Assembly: GCF_021654285.1 (NCBI RefSeq)
Contig: NZ_JAKFZS010000036.1
Coordinates: 1 to 53,429 of the forward strand
Length of the DNA stretch: 53,429 bases
Direction: 5' to 3'
DNA from: Pseudoalteromonas luteoviolacea
GTDB lineage: Bacteria > Pseudomonadota > Gammaproteobacteria > Enterobacterales > Alteromonadaceae
Made by a program: the position numbers and the translations under genes. The notes beneath the pieces are model-generated. The model was not told where the DNA came from. It worked only from the letters and a program-made list of their open reading frames with translations, and ran no database searches. This document shows positions 25,768 to 35,004 of this stretch, piece after piece. Positions within the stretch are counted from its first letter, which is position 1; the number at the start of each line of letters is the position of its first letter.

Positions 25768-28413
25768 TTAATTTGCTCCACCTTTCGGTACTAATACTTC
25801 TCGCGCGCCATTATGACCTGGCACACTTACAACACCTGACATCTCCATCTGTTCAACTAAACGTGCTGCTCGGTTATATCCAACTCTTAATTTTCGTTGC
25901 ACACTTGAAACCGATACCTTACCAGTTTCAATAACAAAGCCAACGGCTTCATCGTAGAGCGGATCAGACTCATCGTCAGCACCTTCAGGCTGCTCGCCAG
26001 GTAATAAAATTTCTTCCGTTGCCTCACCACATAAAATATCTTCGATGTAGTTTGGCTTACCACGCGCTTTCCAATCATTCACAACGGCATGTACTTCATG
26101 GTCATCTACAAACGCACCATGAACACGGATCGGTACACTCGTGCCAGGTGGTAAGTAGAGCATATCACCCATACCTAATAAGTTCTCTGCACCTTGCTGA
26201 TCTAGTATGGTGCGCGAGTCAATTTTACTTGAAACTTGGAACGCCATTCGTGTCGGTATATTTGCCTTAATCAAGCCTGTTATAACATCAACTGACGGTC
26301 TTTGTGTTGCCAATACAAGGTGTATCCCCGCTGCACGTGCTTTTTGAGCGATACGCGCAATGAGCTCTTCAACTTTTTTACCAACAATCATCATCATGTC
26401 TGCAAATTCATCGATAACGACCACAATACTTGGTAGCTTATCTAGCTCCTCTGGCCCATCAGCCATACCATCCGTATCTTTAAATAATGGATCTAAAATA
26501 GGATGCCCAGATTCTTTAGCTGCTGTGACTTTCTGGTTGTAGCCTTTTAAGTTTCTGACACCTAATGCAGACATTAACTTATAGCGACGTTCCATTTCCC
26601 CTACGCACCATCTAAGTGCATTGGCAGCTTCTTTCATATCTGTCACAACTTCACACAGCAAGTGTGGAATGCCTTCATACACTGATAGCTCCAACATTTT
26701 AGGGTCTATCATGATCATACGAACGTCTTCAGGCGGTGACTTATACAGTAAGCTTAATATCATAACATTAACGCCAACTGACTTACCGGAGCCGGTTGTA
26801 CCAGCTACCAATAAATGTGGCATTTTTGCAAGGTCAGCCACAACTGGTTCGCCTGCAATGTCTTTACCTAAAACCATGGTTAATGGTGAAGGATTTTGCT
26901 CAAATTTAGGGGCGTTAATGACCTCTGAAAGCCTCACTATTTCGCGGTTTTTATTCGGTAGCTCCAATCCGACATAGGTTTTACCAGGGATAACTTCAAC
27001 AACTCGTACACTTACTGCTGACAGTGAACGCGCCAAATCTTTTGCAAGACCAGTAATTTTGGCCACTTTAATACCTGGTGCAAGGTCGAGCTCAAAACGC
27101 GTAACGACAGGACCCGGGTAAACCCCTACAACTGCGGCTTGAATGTTAAAGTCCAATAATTTGGCTTCAACAAGGCGTGATACAGAGTCTAATTCTTCTT
27201 TAGTAATTGGGTTCTCTGCTTTATCTGGTCTATCAAGTAAATCAAGAGATGGTAGCGGGTCTTTAGGTGGCTGCGCTTCTAACAAAGCCTCAAACTGCTC
27301 TTTTGCAGAAGGTGGCGGTTGGTAAGCTGGCTTCTGCTCAGAGCTTGGCGTTGGCTTTTTAATTGGCCTTGCTGGCGATACCACTTTAGTCACAGGCTCT
27401 TCTTTCACTGCGGCATCGTCCAACGCATTAAGGGCAGCAACCGTATCGAGTGACTCATCATCAATAGCAGAGAAATTAATTTCTTGCTCAAGAATATGAT
27501 CAAGTTCATCAAAAACATCTGCAGAAACCGCATCGTTAAATTCCTGCTTTTGCTCAAATACAGGCTCAACATTTTTAGGAGACATCTGCTCGTTGTTGTC
27601 TTTACGGCCAACAACTGAAAACAACTTATCTTTTAATTTTAGCGGTTTTTCAGCTTGTAATTCATCAGATTCTTTAGCCTCTTCTACAACTACCTCAGGC
27701 TCTTTTTGAGCGCGCTCACTTTCTTCAATTTGCTCTCTGGCATCGATACTTCCCTTTTGTTCTACTTCAGGTGGTTGCTCAGTTTCAGCTGCAATGACTT
27801 GTGCAGAGGTTTGCTCGGATTTAGGTGTTCTTGTAGTCGCTTTTCTAAATAAAAACTTCACAAATTGAACGACTTTTTCACCTAAATAATCAACCGCTTC
27901 AACCCACGAAACTCCGGTGAGCAAGGTAACACCCGCAAAGAAAAAGCACAAAAGTAGAATTGAGGTGCCTGTGAAGTTGAATGCTGGCATCATCGCGCCG
28001 GCCACAACATCTCCCACTACTCCGCCTGAAGAAAAGGTGTATATATCATCAAAATTGATACTGCTGATGGCACTTGAAGACGCGATTAAGAGCGTTGCGC
28101 CGATAATCCTTAAGCCAAGCGTTGTGTAGTCGAGCTGCAAAATTTTGTGAGGCTTTTTAAATAACACATAACCAAACAGCTGCATTGCAGCTGGTACCCA
28201 AAAGGCAAGCCAACCAAAACTCAATAATAAAATGTCAGCAACCCAAGCGCCTGCTGCACCTGTGATATTATTGACTTGTACAAACTCACCCGCTTGTGTC
28301 CACGCCGGATCGGCTGGATCAAATGAAACTAAGGCGCAAAGCGTAAAAATTGCAGCAGCTGTGCTAACAATAAGTCCCGTTTCTAGTAGGCGCTGAACAC
28401 CATTTAAGCGCAT
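25768..28413 (-). CDS. ftsK: DNA translocase FtsK
   Basis: Septum-anchored pump that clears and aligns chromosome termini for XerCD at division. 881 residues. Four membrane segments lie in the first 180 residues. An acidic low-complexity linker (about 205-370, rich in Glu and Gln) is far shorter than that of E. coli FtsK (1329 residues in all). The motor has Walker A GTTGSGKSVG and Walker B IVVVIDEFADMM, and the C-terminal winged-helix gamma domain (VSSVQRKLRVGYNRAARLVE) recognises KOPS. The frame also allows a TTG at 28422; the ATG at 28413 has AGG nine bases upstream. It lies 68 bp downstream of lrp on the same strand. Confidence 0.96.
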   Translation of the reverse strand: MRLNGVQRLLETGLIVSTAAAIFTLCALVSFDPADPAWTQAGEFVQVNNITGAAGAWVADILLLSFGWLAFWVPAAMQLFGYVLFKKPHKILQLDYTTLGLRIIGATLLIASSSAISSINFDDIYTFSSGGVVGDVVAGAMMPAFNFTGTSILLLCFFFAGVTLLTGVSWVEAVDYLGEKVVQFVKFLFRKATTRTPKSEQTSAQVIAAETEQPPEVEQKGSIDAREQIEESERAQKEPEVVVEEAKESDELQAEKPLKLKDKLFSVVGRKDNNEQMSPKNVEPVFEQKQEFNDAVSADVFDELDHILEQEINFSAIDDESLDTVAALNALDDAAVKEEPVTKVVSPARPIKKPTPSSEQKPAYQPPPSAKEQFEALLEAQPPKDPLPSLDLLDRPDKAENPITKEELDSVSRLVEAKLLDFNIQAAVVGVYPGPVVTRFELDLAPGIKVAKITGLAKDLARSLSAVSVRVVEVIPGKTYVGLELPNKNREIVRLSEVINAPKFEQNPSPLTMVLGKDIAGEPVVADLAKMPHLLVAGTTGSGKSVGVNVMILSLLYKSPPEDVRMIMIDPKMLELSVYEGIPHLLCEVVTDMKEAANALRWCVGEMERRYKLMSALGVRNLKGYNQKVTAAKESGHPILDPLFKDTDGMADGPEELDKLPSIVVVIDEFADMMMIVGKKVEELIARIAQKARAAGIHLVLATQRPSVDVITGLIKANIPTRMAFQVSSKIDSRTILDQQGAENLLGMGDMLYLPPGTSVPIRVHGAFVDDHEVHAVVNDWKARGKPNYIEDILCGEATEEILLPGEQPEGADDESDPLYDEAVGFVIETGKVSVSSVQRKLRVGYNRAARLVEQMEMSGVVSVPGHNGAREVLVPKGGAN

Positions 28414-28481
28414 TACATTCAACCTGTATTTATCTTTTGTTGTAAACTTCTATTATAGGTTACACCATATCAAGAAATTCT

Positions 28482-28961
28482 TTAAGGTGCACAAGGTTTT
28501 ATAATCTCTCCCTCCTCCCCTTTTACCTCTTCCATAACAACATAAGTACGACTTTCATTAATATTCGGTAATTTAAGCAAGATTTCCCCCAGCACACCTC
28601 GATATTCTGACATGTCCGTTACACGGGTTTTTAGTAAAAAGTCGAAATTTCCAGAGACTAGGTGACATTCAATGATTTCATCATGTTGTTTTACCGCCTC
28701 GTTGAAGCGCTCAAAAACATCTGGCGAGTTTTTATTGATGGTCACTTCAACGAATACCAGTAGCCCCTGGCCAAGCTTAACTGGGTCAACTACTGCTTTG
28801 TATCCTTTTATGAACCCTTCTCGCTCTAGTTTTTTTACCCTTTCTAGACAAGGTGTTGCACTTAATCCAATTCGTTTGGCTAATTCAACATTAGAAATTC
28901 TTCCGTCTTTTTGTAATTCGACTAAAATTTTTCTATCAGTTCTATCTAGCTGAGTATGCAT
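28482..28961 (-). CDS. lrp: Leucine-responsive regulatory protein Lrp
   Basis: Global transcription regulator of amino-acid metabolism. 159 residues, near E. coli Lrp (164), with high similarity throughout: LDRTDRKILVELQKDGRISN and the recognition helix LSATPCLERVKKLEREGFI form the winged HTH (about 3-62). The RAM ligand domain follows, with ECHLVSGNFDFLLKTRV and NESRTYVVMEEV. The N-terminus is shorter than E. coli by several residues. It is divergent from ald across 137 bp, so Lrp may control ald as Lrp-family proteins often do. Confidence 0.95.
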   Translation of the reverse strand: MHTQLDRTDRKILVELQKDGRISNVELAKRIGLSATPCLERVKKLEREGFIKGYKAVVDPVKLGQGLLVFVEVTINKNSPDVFERFNEAVKQHDEIIECHLVSGNFDFLLKTRVTDMSEYRGVLGEILLKLPNINESRTYVVMEEVKGEEGEIIKPCAP

Positions 28962-29029
28962 GAAAAGTGTTTTATCCTATTTTTATAAAGTTTATAGTCA
29001 ATTCATCTTTAAATTACCACAAAAAAGGT

Positions 29030-29058
29030 AGGACACACTAGCTTTGCATAATTATAAT
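29030..29058 (+). promoter_or_regulatory. Promoter of ald
   Basis: AGGACA (29030-29035), 17 bp, TATAAT (29053-29058). The -10 is perfect and the -35 matches four of six. It lies in the short lrp-ald divergent gap, where Lrp could act on it. Confidence 0.6.
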
Positions 29059-29098
29059 AGTCAAAAATGTTATCCGTTCTTATTTGAGGCGATTTATT

Positions 29099-30220
29099 AT
29101 GATTATTGGTGTACCTAAAGAGATTAAAAACCACGAGTACCGTGTTGGTATGGTTCCAGCAAGTGTTCGTGAACTAATTAACCACGGCCACCAGGTTATT
29201 GTTGAAACAAATGCAGGTATCGGCATTGGTTTCACTGACGAAGATTATATCCAAGCGGGTGCTGAAATTTTACCTACAGCTGCAGACGTTTTCGCTAAAG
29301 CTGAAATGATTGTTAAGGTAAAAGAGCCACAAGCTGTTGAGCGTGCAATGTTACGTGAAGACCAAATTCTTTTCACTTACCTTCACCTAGCACCAGATCT
29401 TCCACAAACTGAGGATCTAATTAAGAGCGGCGCAATTTGTATTGCATACGAAACTGTAACTGACTCGCGTGGTGGTCTTCCACTTCTAGCGCCAATGTCA
29501 GAAGTTGCTGGCCGTATGTCTATTCAAGCAGGTGCTCAGGCGCTTGAAAAATCAAACCTAGGTCGCGGCATGCTACTAGGTGGCGTACCTGGTGTTGAGC
29601 CGGCTAAAGTTGTTGTTATCGGTGGTGGTATGGTTGGCCGCAACGCAGCGCAAATGGCTGTTGGTATGGGTGCTGACGTTACTATCCTTGACCGTAACAT
29701 CGACGTACTACGTAGCCTTAACGCTCAGTTCGGTAGCCAAGCAAAAGTTATCTACTCAACAGTTGATGCACTAGAGAAGCACGTTGTTGAAGCTGACCTT
29801 GTGATCGGTGGTGTACTAATTCCTGGTGCTGCTGCTCCTAAGCTAGTAACTGAAGCACACATCAAAGCGATGAAGCCTGGCGCTGCAATCGTTGACGTTG
29901 CAATCGACCAAGGTGGTTGTATCGCGACTTCTAAAGCGACTACACACGCAGAGCCAACTTACATCGTTGACGATGTTGTTCACTACTGTGTTGCTAACAT
30001 GCCAGGTGCAGTTCCTCGCACTTCTACATTTGCACTTAACAACGCAACTCTGCCGTACATCATCAAGCTTGCGAACCTAGGCTACAAAGAAGCGCTTCTT
30101 TCTGATGAACACTTCTTAAACGGTCTTAACGTTCTTAAGGGCCAAGTAACTTGTAAAGAAGTTGCTGAAGGTTTCAATATGGAATTTGTTGAGCCACGTT
30201 CAGCTGTTGAAAACGCATAA
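29099..30220 (+). CDS. ald: Alanine dehydrogenase
   Basis: NAD+-dependent interconversion of L-alanine and pyruvate plus ammonia. 373 residues, standard length. MIIGVPKEIKNHEYRVGM is the usual start and includes the substrate Arg. The catalytic Lys is in MIVKVKEP (about 75) and His in FTYLHLAPD (about 96). The Rossmann motif VVVIGGGMVGRNAAQMAVGM is followed by the AspNAD residue in ILDRN. The ATG at 29099 is chosen over a TTG at 29084; GAGG lies ten bases before it. Codon choice looks like that of a highly expressed gene (many GGT, CGT and AAC codons). Divergent from lrp. Confidence 0.96.
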   Translation: MIIGVPKEIKNHEYRVGMVPASVRELINHGHQVIVETNAGIGIGFTDEDYIQAGAEILPTAADVFAKAEMIVKVKEPQAVERAMLREDQILFTYLHLAPDLPQTEDLIKSGAICIAYETVTDSRGGLPLLAPMSEVAGRMSIQAGAQALEKSNLGRGMLLGGVPGVEPAKVVVIGGGMVGRNAAQMAVGMGADVTILDRNIDVLRSLNAQFGSQAKVIYSTVDALEKHVVEADLVIGGVLIPGAAAPKLVTEAHIKAMKPGAAIVDVAIDQGGCIATSKATTHAEPTYIVDDVVHYCVANMPGAVPRTSTFALNNATLPYIIKLANLGYKEALLSDEHFLNGLNVLKGQVTCKEVAEGFNMEFVEPRSAVENA

Positions 30221-30242
30221 TCGCAAACAGCATTGAATATTT

Positions 30243-30270
30243 AAAAGGCCTGCTTTTCGCGGGCCTTTTT
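30243..30270 (+). terminator. Terminator of ald
   Basis: AAAAGGCCTGC and GCGGGCCTTTTT pair with one wobble around TTTTC, ending in five T. Confidence 0.85.
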
Positions 30271-30328
30271 GATTTTAAATCAATTGTTCCCTCCCATCCC
30301 CTTTCTATTTTTCTCGTTTTTACAATTC

Positions 30329-30356
30329 TTGGCTATTCTTATCAATGTAAGATAAT
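30329..30356 (+). promoter_or_regulatory. Possible promoter of the HDOD gene
   Basis: TTGGCT (30329-30334), 16 bp, GATAAT (30351-30356), lying just 18 bp before the start codon. The short distance leaves a leader of about ten bases, which weakens the call. Confidence 0.4.
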
Positions 30357-30373
30357 GCAGTGAGCGAGAAGTT

Positions 30374-31216
30374 ATGGCCATATCTTTAACCCAACAAGAA
30401 AAACAGATCCTCAGGTCTATATCCATCCCGCCAAGACCCGAAGCACTTGTTCAATTTTCACAAGAAACAAAATCCCCTGAACCAAACATCAATAAAATCA
30501 CCCAAATTTTACAAAGTGACGTTGCCATCAGCGCCGCAATACTCCAAGTCGTCAACTCAGCAGCCTTTCGCCGTAGTAAAGAAATTGAATCTCTTGAACA
30601 AGCCATCATGATCCTTGGCCTGAAGCGTTTAATACCGCTTGTTAAAGCGGTTGCTGTTAAGGCGACTGTTGAAACGCCACCAGCTTTAGAAAACTTTTGG
30701 CAAGATCAAAGCGATATTGCGCAGCTTTGCTCAACGCTCTGCTTGAAGTTAAACAAACCCGGTTTATCGAACCATGCTTACATGCTTGGGTTATTCCATA
30801 CCGTTGGGATCCCTTTATTGTGTGTACATTTTGATGATTACATCGAGGTGATAGACGTTGCGAAAACCCATGGTTGGAGCAAAGCGACTGAGTTTGAATT
30901 TGGTAAATACAATACTAGCCACGCCACCATAGGCGCACTACTTGCGCAGCAATGGAAGTTGCCAAAACCTATGATCAACGTCATCTATTACCAACATGAT
31001 GCCAATGGCATATTCCGCTCTGGCGAGCTAGACGGTATTGCTTTGGAACTTCTTTCAGTTTTAAAGCTTGCTCGTCACGGTAATTTTCTATTCAAAAATA
31101 CCGCCACCATCGAGAACGATCATGAATGGCAGGCGATTAGTGATGAAGTATTAGATTTTGTGAATATGTCTGAAGAAGAACTGGATGAGTTATATAGTAC
31201 TTTGGAGTCAACATAA
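30374..31216 (+). CDS. HDOD-domain protein
   Basis: 280-residue cytoplasmic protein made of one HDOD domain, a metal-free relative of HD phosphohydrolases used in bacterial signalling. The family blocks are ISIPPRPEALVQF, ITQILQSDVAISAAILQVVNSAAF and LEQAIMILGLKRLIPLV, then a helical half with YMLGLFHTVGIPLL and YNTSHATIGALLAQQWKLP. The classical HD pair is replaced (LFHTVG), as usual for HDOD. It has no receiver or GGDEF domain. It precedes a chemoreceptor gene and a PilZ-like gene, so a role in motility or c-di-GMP signalling is a reasonable guess, though each gene seems separately transcribed. Confidence 0.88.
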   Translation: MAISLTQQEKQILRSISIPPRPEALVQFSQETKSPEPNINKITQILQSDVAISAAILQVVNSAAFRRSKEIESLEQAIMILGLKRLIPLVKAVAVKATVETPPALENFWQDQSDIAQLCSTLCLKLNKPGLSNHAYMLGLFHTVGIPLLCVHFDDYIEVIDVAKTHGWSKATEFEFGKYNTSHATIGALLAQQWKLPKPMINVIYYQHDANGIFRSGELDGIALELLSVLKLARHGNFLFKNTATIENDHEWQAISDEVLDFVNMSEEELDELYSTLEST

Positions 31217-31338
31217 CGTACTTTATTTTGAAGTTTTGATGCTAAATTGTAAATAAAACCATTAAACTACCGTAAATCATTGCAACTATTCGCTTATGAT
31301 TTACCTTTAATAATAAGCTCACATCTGGGAGACGTTCA

Positions 31339-33207
31339 GTGAAGTTTAAATATAAAGTAGTCGCCGTTTCTGCGAGTGTTTTAGTGCTTGCCTTATTTTT
31401 ACTGTCGGTCAAGCAATACTTCCTGCTTAAAGAAAACTTAGAAGAACAAGTCACTCACAGTATGGAAGAAGTGATCCAAGGGATCAGTAATACTGTCACA
31501 GCTCAAATGCAGGGCGCTATGAACCTTGCAGCGCTTACTACAGGGCTAGTCGCTCAGGTCGATGGCCTTGAAAAGGCACGGCCTATGATTTCTCAGCCCA
31601 AGCTAACCTCTGAGTTTTTACTCATCGGCTACGGTGAAGAAAGTTCAGGTAAATATGTGGCAAGCGACCCAAACTGGAACCCTGGTTCGACATGGGACCC
31701 AAGAGTTCGCCCTTGGTATAAAGATGCAAAGGCGGCAAAGAATTTAGTCGTGACAGATCCGTATGCGGATGCCGTCAGTGGTGAGATTGTTGTGTCAATT
31801 GGTGCACCGGTATTTAAAGGCAGCCAATTTCACGGCGCCATCTTTTATGATGTCAGCCTTGCGAAACTGGGCAACATGATTAATTCATTTAATTTATTTG
31901 ATGCCGGTTTTTCGTTTATGGTGAGCTCCAACGGCAGCACCATTTCTCATCCAGATGTATCGCTAAATGGCCAACCTGCACGTAACTTTTTAGGTAACAC
32001 AGTTGTCAGGGAATCATCACAGGAAATTGAAATTGACGGGATCACCTATCTTGTTATGTTTAAAGCAGTTGAAGGATATGATTGGTACGTCGGTGTCGCC
32101 CTCGAAAAAGAAAAAGTGTTTTCTGCTATGGAAACGCTCACCTACAACGCAACAGTCGTCTCTATCATCGCAGTTATTGCCAGCTTCTTAGCCTTATCTT
32201 ACGTCATTAATATCTTATTAAAACCACTTGAAGCGATTAACGCTGCGATGTCTAATATCGCCAGGGGTAACGCAGACCTTACAGTTCGGTTGCAAGCTTC
32301 GAGTGAACCGGAGTTTTCGGACTTAGCAGAAAACTTCAATTTATTTACCTCTCGACTGCAAAACATCATTGCCGAAATTCAAACTTTAGGACACGAAGTA
32401 CTCGACGATGCCAAGCAAACATCTGCCGGTGCTAATCACGCAACGCAAGCCATACAAAGACAGCTTGAGGCACTTAATGAACTAGTCAACTCGACTGCCA
32501 ATATGTCCAATACAGAGCAACAGGTTGCAAGTACAGCACAACTTGCTGCTGACGCAATTAAGACTACTGACGGTTTGGCAAAAGATGGTGAGAGCATAGT
32601 CGTGCAATCAACTAGCTCCATCAGTGAGCTTTCATCACAAATTGAACGTGCTGTAGAAGTCGTCAATGAACTAGAAGTATCTTCGTCTGGAATTGAGCAG
32701 ATACTTTCTGTCATTAATGGTATTGCAGAGCAAACAAACCTACTCGCTCTTAACGCCGCAATCGAGGCTGCCAGAGCCGGTGAGTCTGGCAGAGGCTTTG
32801 CTGTGGTGGCAGATGAAGTGAGAACCTTAGCCCAGCGCACACAAGAGGCCACCACAGAAATTAAGTCTATGATCGACCAACTTCAATCTGGCGCTGAAAA
32901 TGCTGTAGGGGTTATGAAGCAGAGTCAAACTATTGTTGAAAAGACCGTTGTCAAAGCGGAAGAAACAAAAGATGCCCTCCATGCCATTCGCGAGTCAATT
33001 AACAACATTGTTGAGCTAAATGTAAATATTGCCAGCATGTTGGAAGAGCAAAAAACAGTGGTAGAAGCAGTCGATCACAATGCGTCTGAGATACGAAACC
33101 TATCAAATACCGTTGTCGATGAAGCGAAAGTGGTGGATCACACCATGAAGTCACAAGTTGATAAAATCGCAAAACAAGAGGATATGTTAGAGCAATTTAA
33201 AGTATAA
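31339..33207 (+). CDS. Methyl-accepting chemotaxis protein with dCache sensor
   Basis: Transmembrane chemoreceptor that feeds CheA/CheW. 622 residues, GTG start with GGGAG about seven bases upstream. TM1 is at about 7-25. A periplasmic dCache domain (about 30-265) carries DPRVRPWYKDA and VTDPYADAVSG, close to the dCache motif that binds amino-acid ligands, so amino acids are the likely attractants. TM2 (about 272-294) is followed by HAMP and a signalling coiled coil whose hairpin tip is IAEQTNLLALNAAIEAARAG. The C-terminus (EDMLEQFKV) has no CheR-tethering pentapeptide. No sigma-28 promoter was recognised upstream. Confidence 0.93.
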   Translation: MKFKYKVVAVSASVLVLALFLLSVKQYFLLKENLEEQVTHSMEEVIQGISNTVTAQMQGAMNLAALTTGLVAQVDGLEKARPMISQPKLTSEFLLIGYGEESSGKYVASDPNWNPGSTWDPRVRPWYKDAKAAKNLVVTDPYADAVSGEIVVSIGAPVFKGSQFHGAIFYDVSLAKLGNMINSFNLFDAGFSFMVSSNGSTISHPDVSLNGQPARNFLGNTVVRESSQEIEIDGITYLVMFKAVEGYDWYVGVALEKEKVFSAMETLTYNATVVSIIAVIASFLALSYVINILLKPLEAINAAMSNIARGNADLTVRLQASSEPEFSDLAENFNLFTSRLQNIIAEIQTLGHEVLDDAKQTSAGANHATQAIQRQLEALNELVNSTANMSNTEQQVASTAQLAADAIKTTDGLAKDGESIVVQSTSSISELSSQIERAVEVVNELEVSSSGIEQILSVINGIAEQTNLLALNAAIEAARAGESGRGFAVVADEVRTLAQRTQEATTEIKSMIDQLQSGAENAVGVMKQSQTIVEKTVVKAEETKDALHAIRESINNIVELNVNIASMLEEQKTVVEAVDHNASEIRNLSNTVVDEAKVVDHTMKSQVDKIAKQEDMLEQFKV

Positions 33208-33230
33208 ATTAGTTAACATCTTGATTTAAA

Positions 33231-33271
33231 TGGCTAGAGTGGCGAGAATAAAGGTATAGCTACTCTAGCCA
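33231..33271 (+). terminator. Hairpin after the chemoreceptor gene
   Basis: Ten-base perfect arms TGGCTAGAGT and ACTCTAGCCA enclose a 21-base loop. No T-run follows, so it may be a weak or factor-dependent terminator or an RNA-stabilising hairpin. Confidence 0.5.
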
Positions 33272-33292
33272 CATTAATATCGGCATACATAA

Positions 33293-33889
33293 ATGCAAAC
33301 GAACTTAAAAGAAAACTTTGACCAATATTTTCAAATAGACGAAGCAAACCAAATCAACTTATTCCCTGTTGATGAAAACATGGTGCCTAAAAACCAAGCT
33401 CAGCTTGAAGCCGCAATACCTCCCTTGTTCAGGTTAGCTAATGAAATTAATGAGCTAGATTTAAACGCACTCAGACCTTTAAGAAATCTAGGTGATGTTG
33501 CTTCAGACTTAGCTGCTTACCTTCAAGCTCAATCGAGAAAAATTGACCTCATCATGAGCCACATTCTTGCCAATGAACAACCTGAAGATGAAACCAGCTA
33601 TTGCGACAGTTATGGCGGTGGTGGGATCAAGGTCACGACCAATGAGCAATTTCAAATAGGACAAAACTTTAGAACTAAAGTTTTTTTGCAATATGAAGCC
33701 AGTGCCATTTTTTGCTATAGCCAAGTGATTGAGATTTCAAAACAAGATGATGATGCACTTCAATATACCCTAGCTTTCACTCAAATTAGAGACACAGATC
33801 AAGAGCTATTAGTTCGAGCCAGCTTACATGCACAAACAAGGCAATTAAAAAAGCGTCAATCAGACACCGAAAGTGATCAAAATAGCTGA
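33293..33889 (+). CDS. PilZ-like protein
   Basis: 198-residue cytoplasmic protein. The N-terminal half is helical (NLKENFDQYFQ, ASDLAAYLQAQSRKIDLIMSHIL). The C-terminal half resembles a PilZ beta-barrel: YGGGGIKVTTNEQFQIGQNF, then KVFLQYEA, FCYSQVIEI and FTQIRDTDQELLVRASL. The usual c-di-GMP motif RxxxR is not clear and D/NxSxxG appears as DSYGGGG, so c-di-GMP binding is uncertain; it may be a non-canonical PilZ protein. No good Shine-Dalgarno precedes the ATG. It is 56 bp before aguA but is unlikely to share its pathway. Confidence 0.6.
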   Translation: MQTNLKENFDQYFQIDEANQINLFPVDENMVPKNQAQLEAAIPPLFRLANEINELDLNALRPLRNLGDVASDLAAYLQAQSRKIDLIMSHILANEQPEDETSYCDSYGGGGIKVTTNEQFQIGQNFRTKVFLQYEASAIFCYSQVIEISKQDDDALQYTLAFTQIRDTDQELLVRASLHAQTRQLKKRQSDTESDQNS

Positions 33890-33945
33890 CACAGCGCCGT
33901 GCAGTGATACACTTAGCCCCTAGCAATTAAAAATCTATTATCGTC

Positions 33946-35004
33946 ATGAGTTTTACGTTATTACCTGAATGGTCACCGCAAGATGCGGTGATGGTCACAT
34001 GGCCGCACAAAAATACTGACTGGGCTGATATTCTTGAGCAAGTTGAGCCTGTTTATATCGCCCTATGTCAGCAAATATCACAGGTTCAAAAAGTGGTTAT
34101 CGTTGCCCACGACGAAGCGCTTAAAAACCATATTACCACCCTACTGATTGATGCCAGCGTAGATATGCAACAAATCGTATTTGTTGATGCGCCTTGCAAC
34201 GATACTTGGGCACGTGATCATGGCCCGCTTACTACAGTCAATATAAGCGGTGAACTCAGTATTAAAGACTTCATCTTTAACGGCTGGGGAAACAAATACG
34301 AAAGTGATTTAGATACCCAGATCAATGCCGCTATGTGTCAGCAAATTGCAGACGAACGTAACCAAGTTCGACAAGTCAACTTGGTTTTAGAAGGTGGCGG
34401 TGTCGAGATTAACGAGCACAAAGTTTTGTTAACCACATCAGAGTGCTTACTGAATCCAAATCGAAACCCACACCTAAACAAGCAGCAAGTTGAAGCTGAG
34501 CTTACTAAAGAGCTAGGCGCAACTTCGTTTTTGTGGGTTGACCATGGCTACCTTGCTGGTGACGACACGGACAGCCACATCGATACGCTAGTCAGATTTG
34601 CCCCAAATAATACCCTTGTGTATGTGCAATGTGACGATGAACAAGACGAACATTATCAGGCACTCAATGCAATGGAGTCTCAACTTAAAGAGTTTGTCAC
34701 TCCTTCAGGTGAACCATATAACTTAGTGCCTTTGCCGTGGCCAAGTGCTAAATACAATGATGAGAATGAGCGTTTACCTGCAACCTATGCGAATTATCTG
34801 ATCATTAACGATACTGTGTTGCTCCCTATTTATGGGGATGAAAAAGACGCACTCGCACTGACTCAATTGCAAAAGGCACATCCTGAAAGAACCATTATTG
34901 GCATTGACTGCCTGCCAATTATTCATCAATTTGGCAGCTTGCACTGTATCACAATGCAACTACCTCAAGGCTTTTTAAGTAGGAACCCAAATGAGCAACA
35001 ATAA
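33946..35004 (+). CDS. aguA: Agmatine deiminase AguA
   Basis: Converts agmatine to N-carbamoylputrescine, the first step of arginine-derived putrescine synthesis. 352 residues of the PAD-fold guanidine-modifying superfamily. NDTWARDHGPLT holds the conserved Asp, VLEGGGVEIN follows, and DDTDSHIDTLVRF holds the catalytic His. The nucleophile is Cys334 in GSLHCITMQ. No Shine-Dalgarno is seen before the ATG. It overlaps aguB by 14 bases, so the two are one translational unit, which strongly supports the substrate assignment. Confidence 0.94.
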   Translation: MSFTLLPEWSPQDAVMVTWPHKNTDWADILEQVEPVYIALCQQISQVQKVVIVAHDEALKNHITTLLIDASVDMQQIVFVDAPCNDTWARDHGPLTTVNISGELSIKDFIFNGWGNKYESDLDTQINAAMCQQIADERNQVRQVNLVLEGGGVEINEHKVLLTTSECLLNPNRNPHLNKQQVEAELTKELGATSFLWVDHGYLAGDDTDSHIDTLVRFAPNNTLVYVQCDDEQDEHYQALNAMESQLKEFVTPSGEPYNLVPLPWPSAKYNDENERLPATYANYLIINDTVLLPIYGDEKDALALTQLQKAHPERTIIGIDCLPIIHQFGSLHCITMQLPQGFLSRNPNEQQ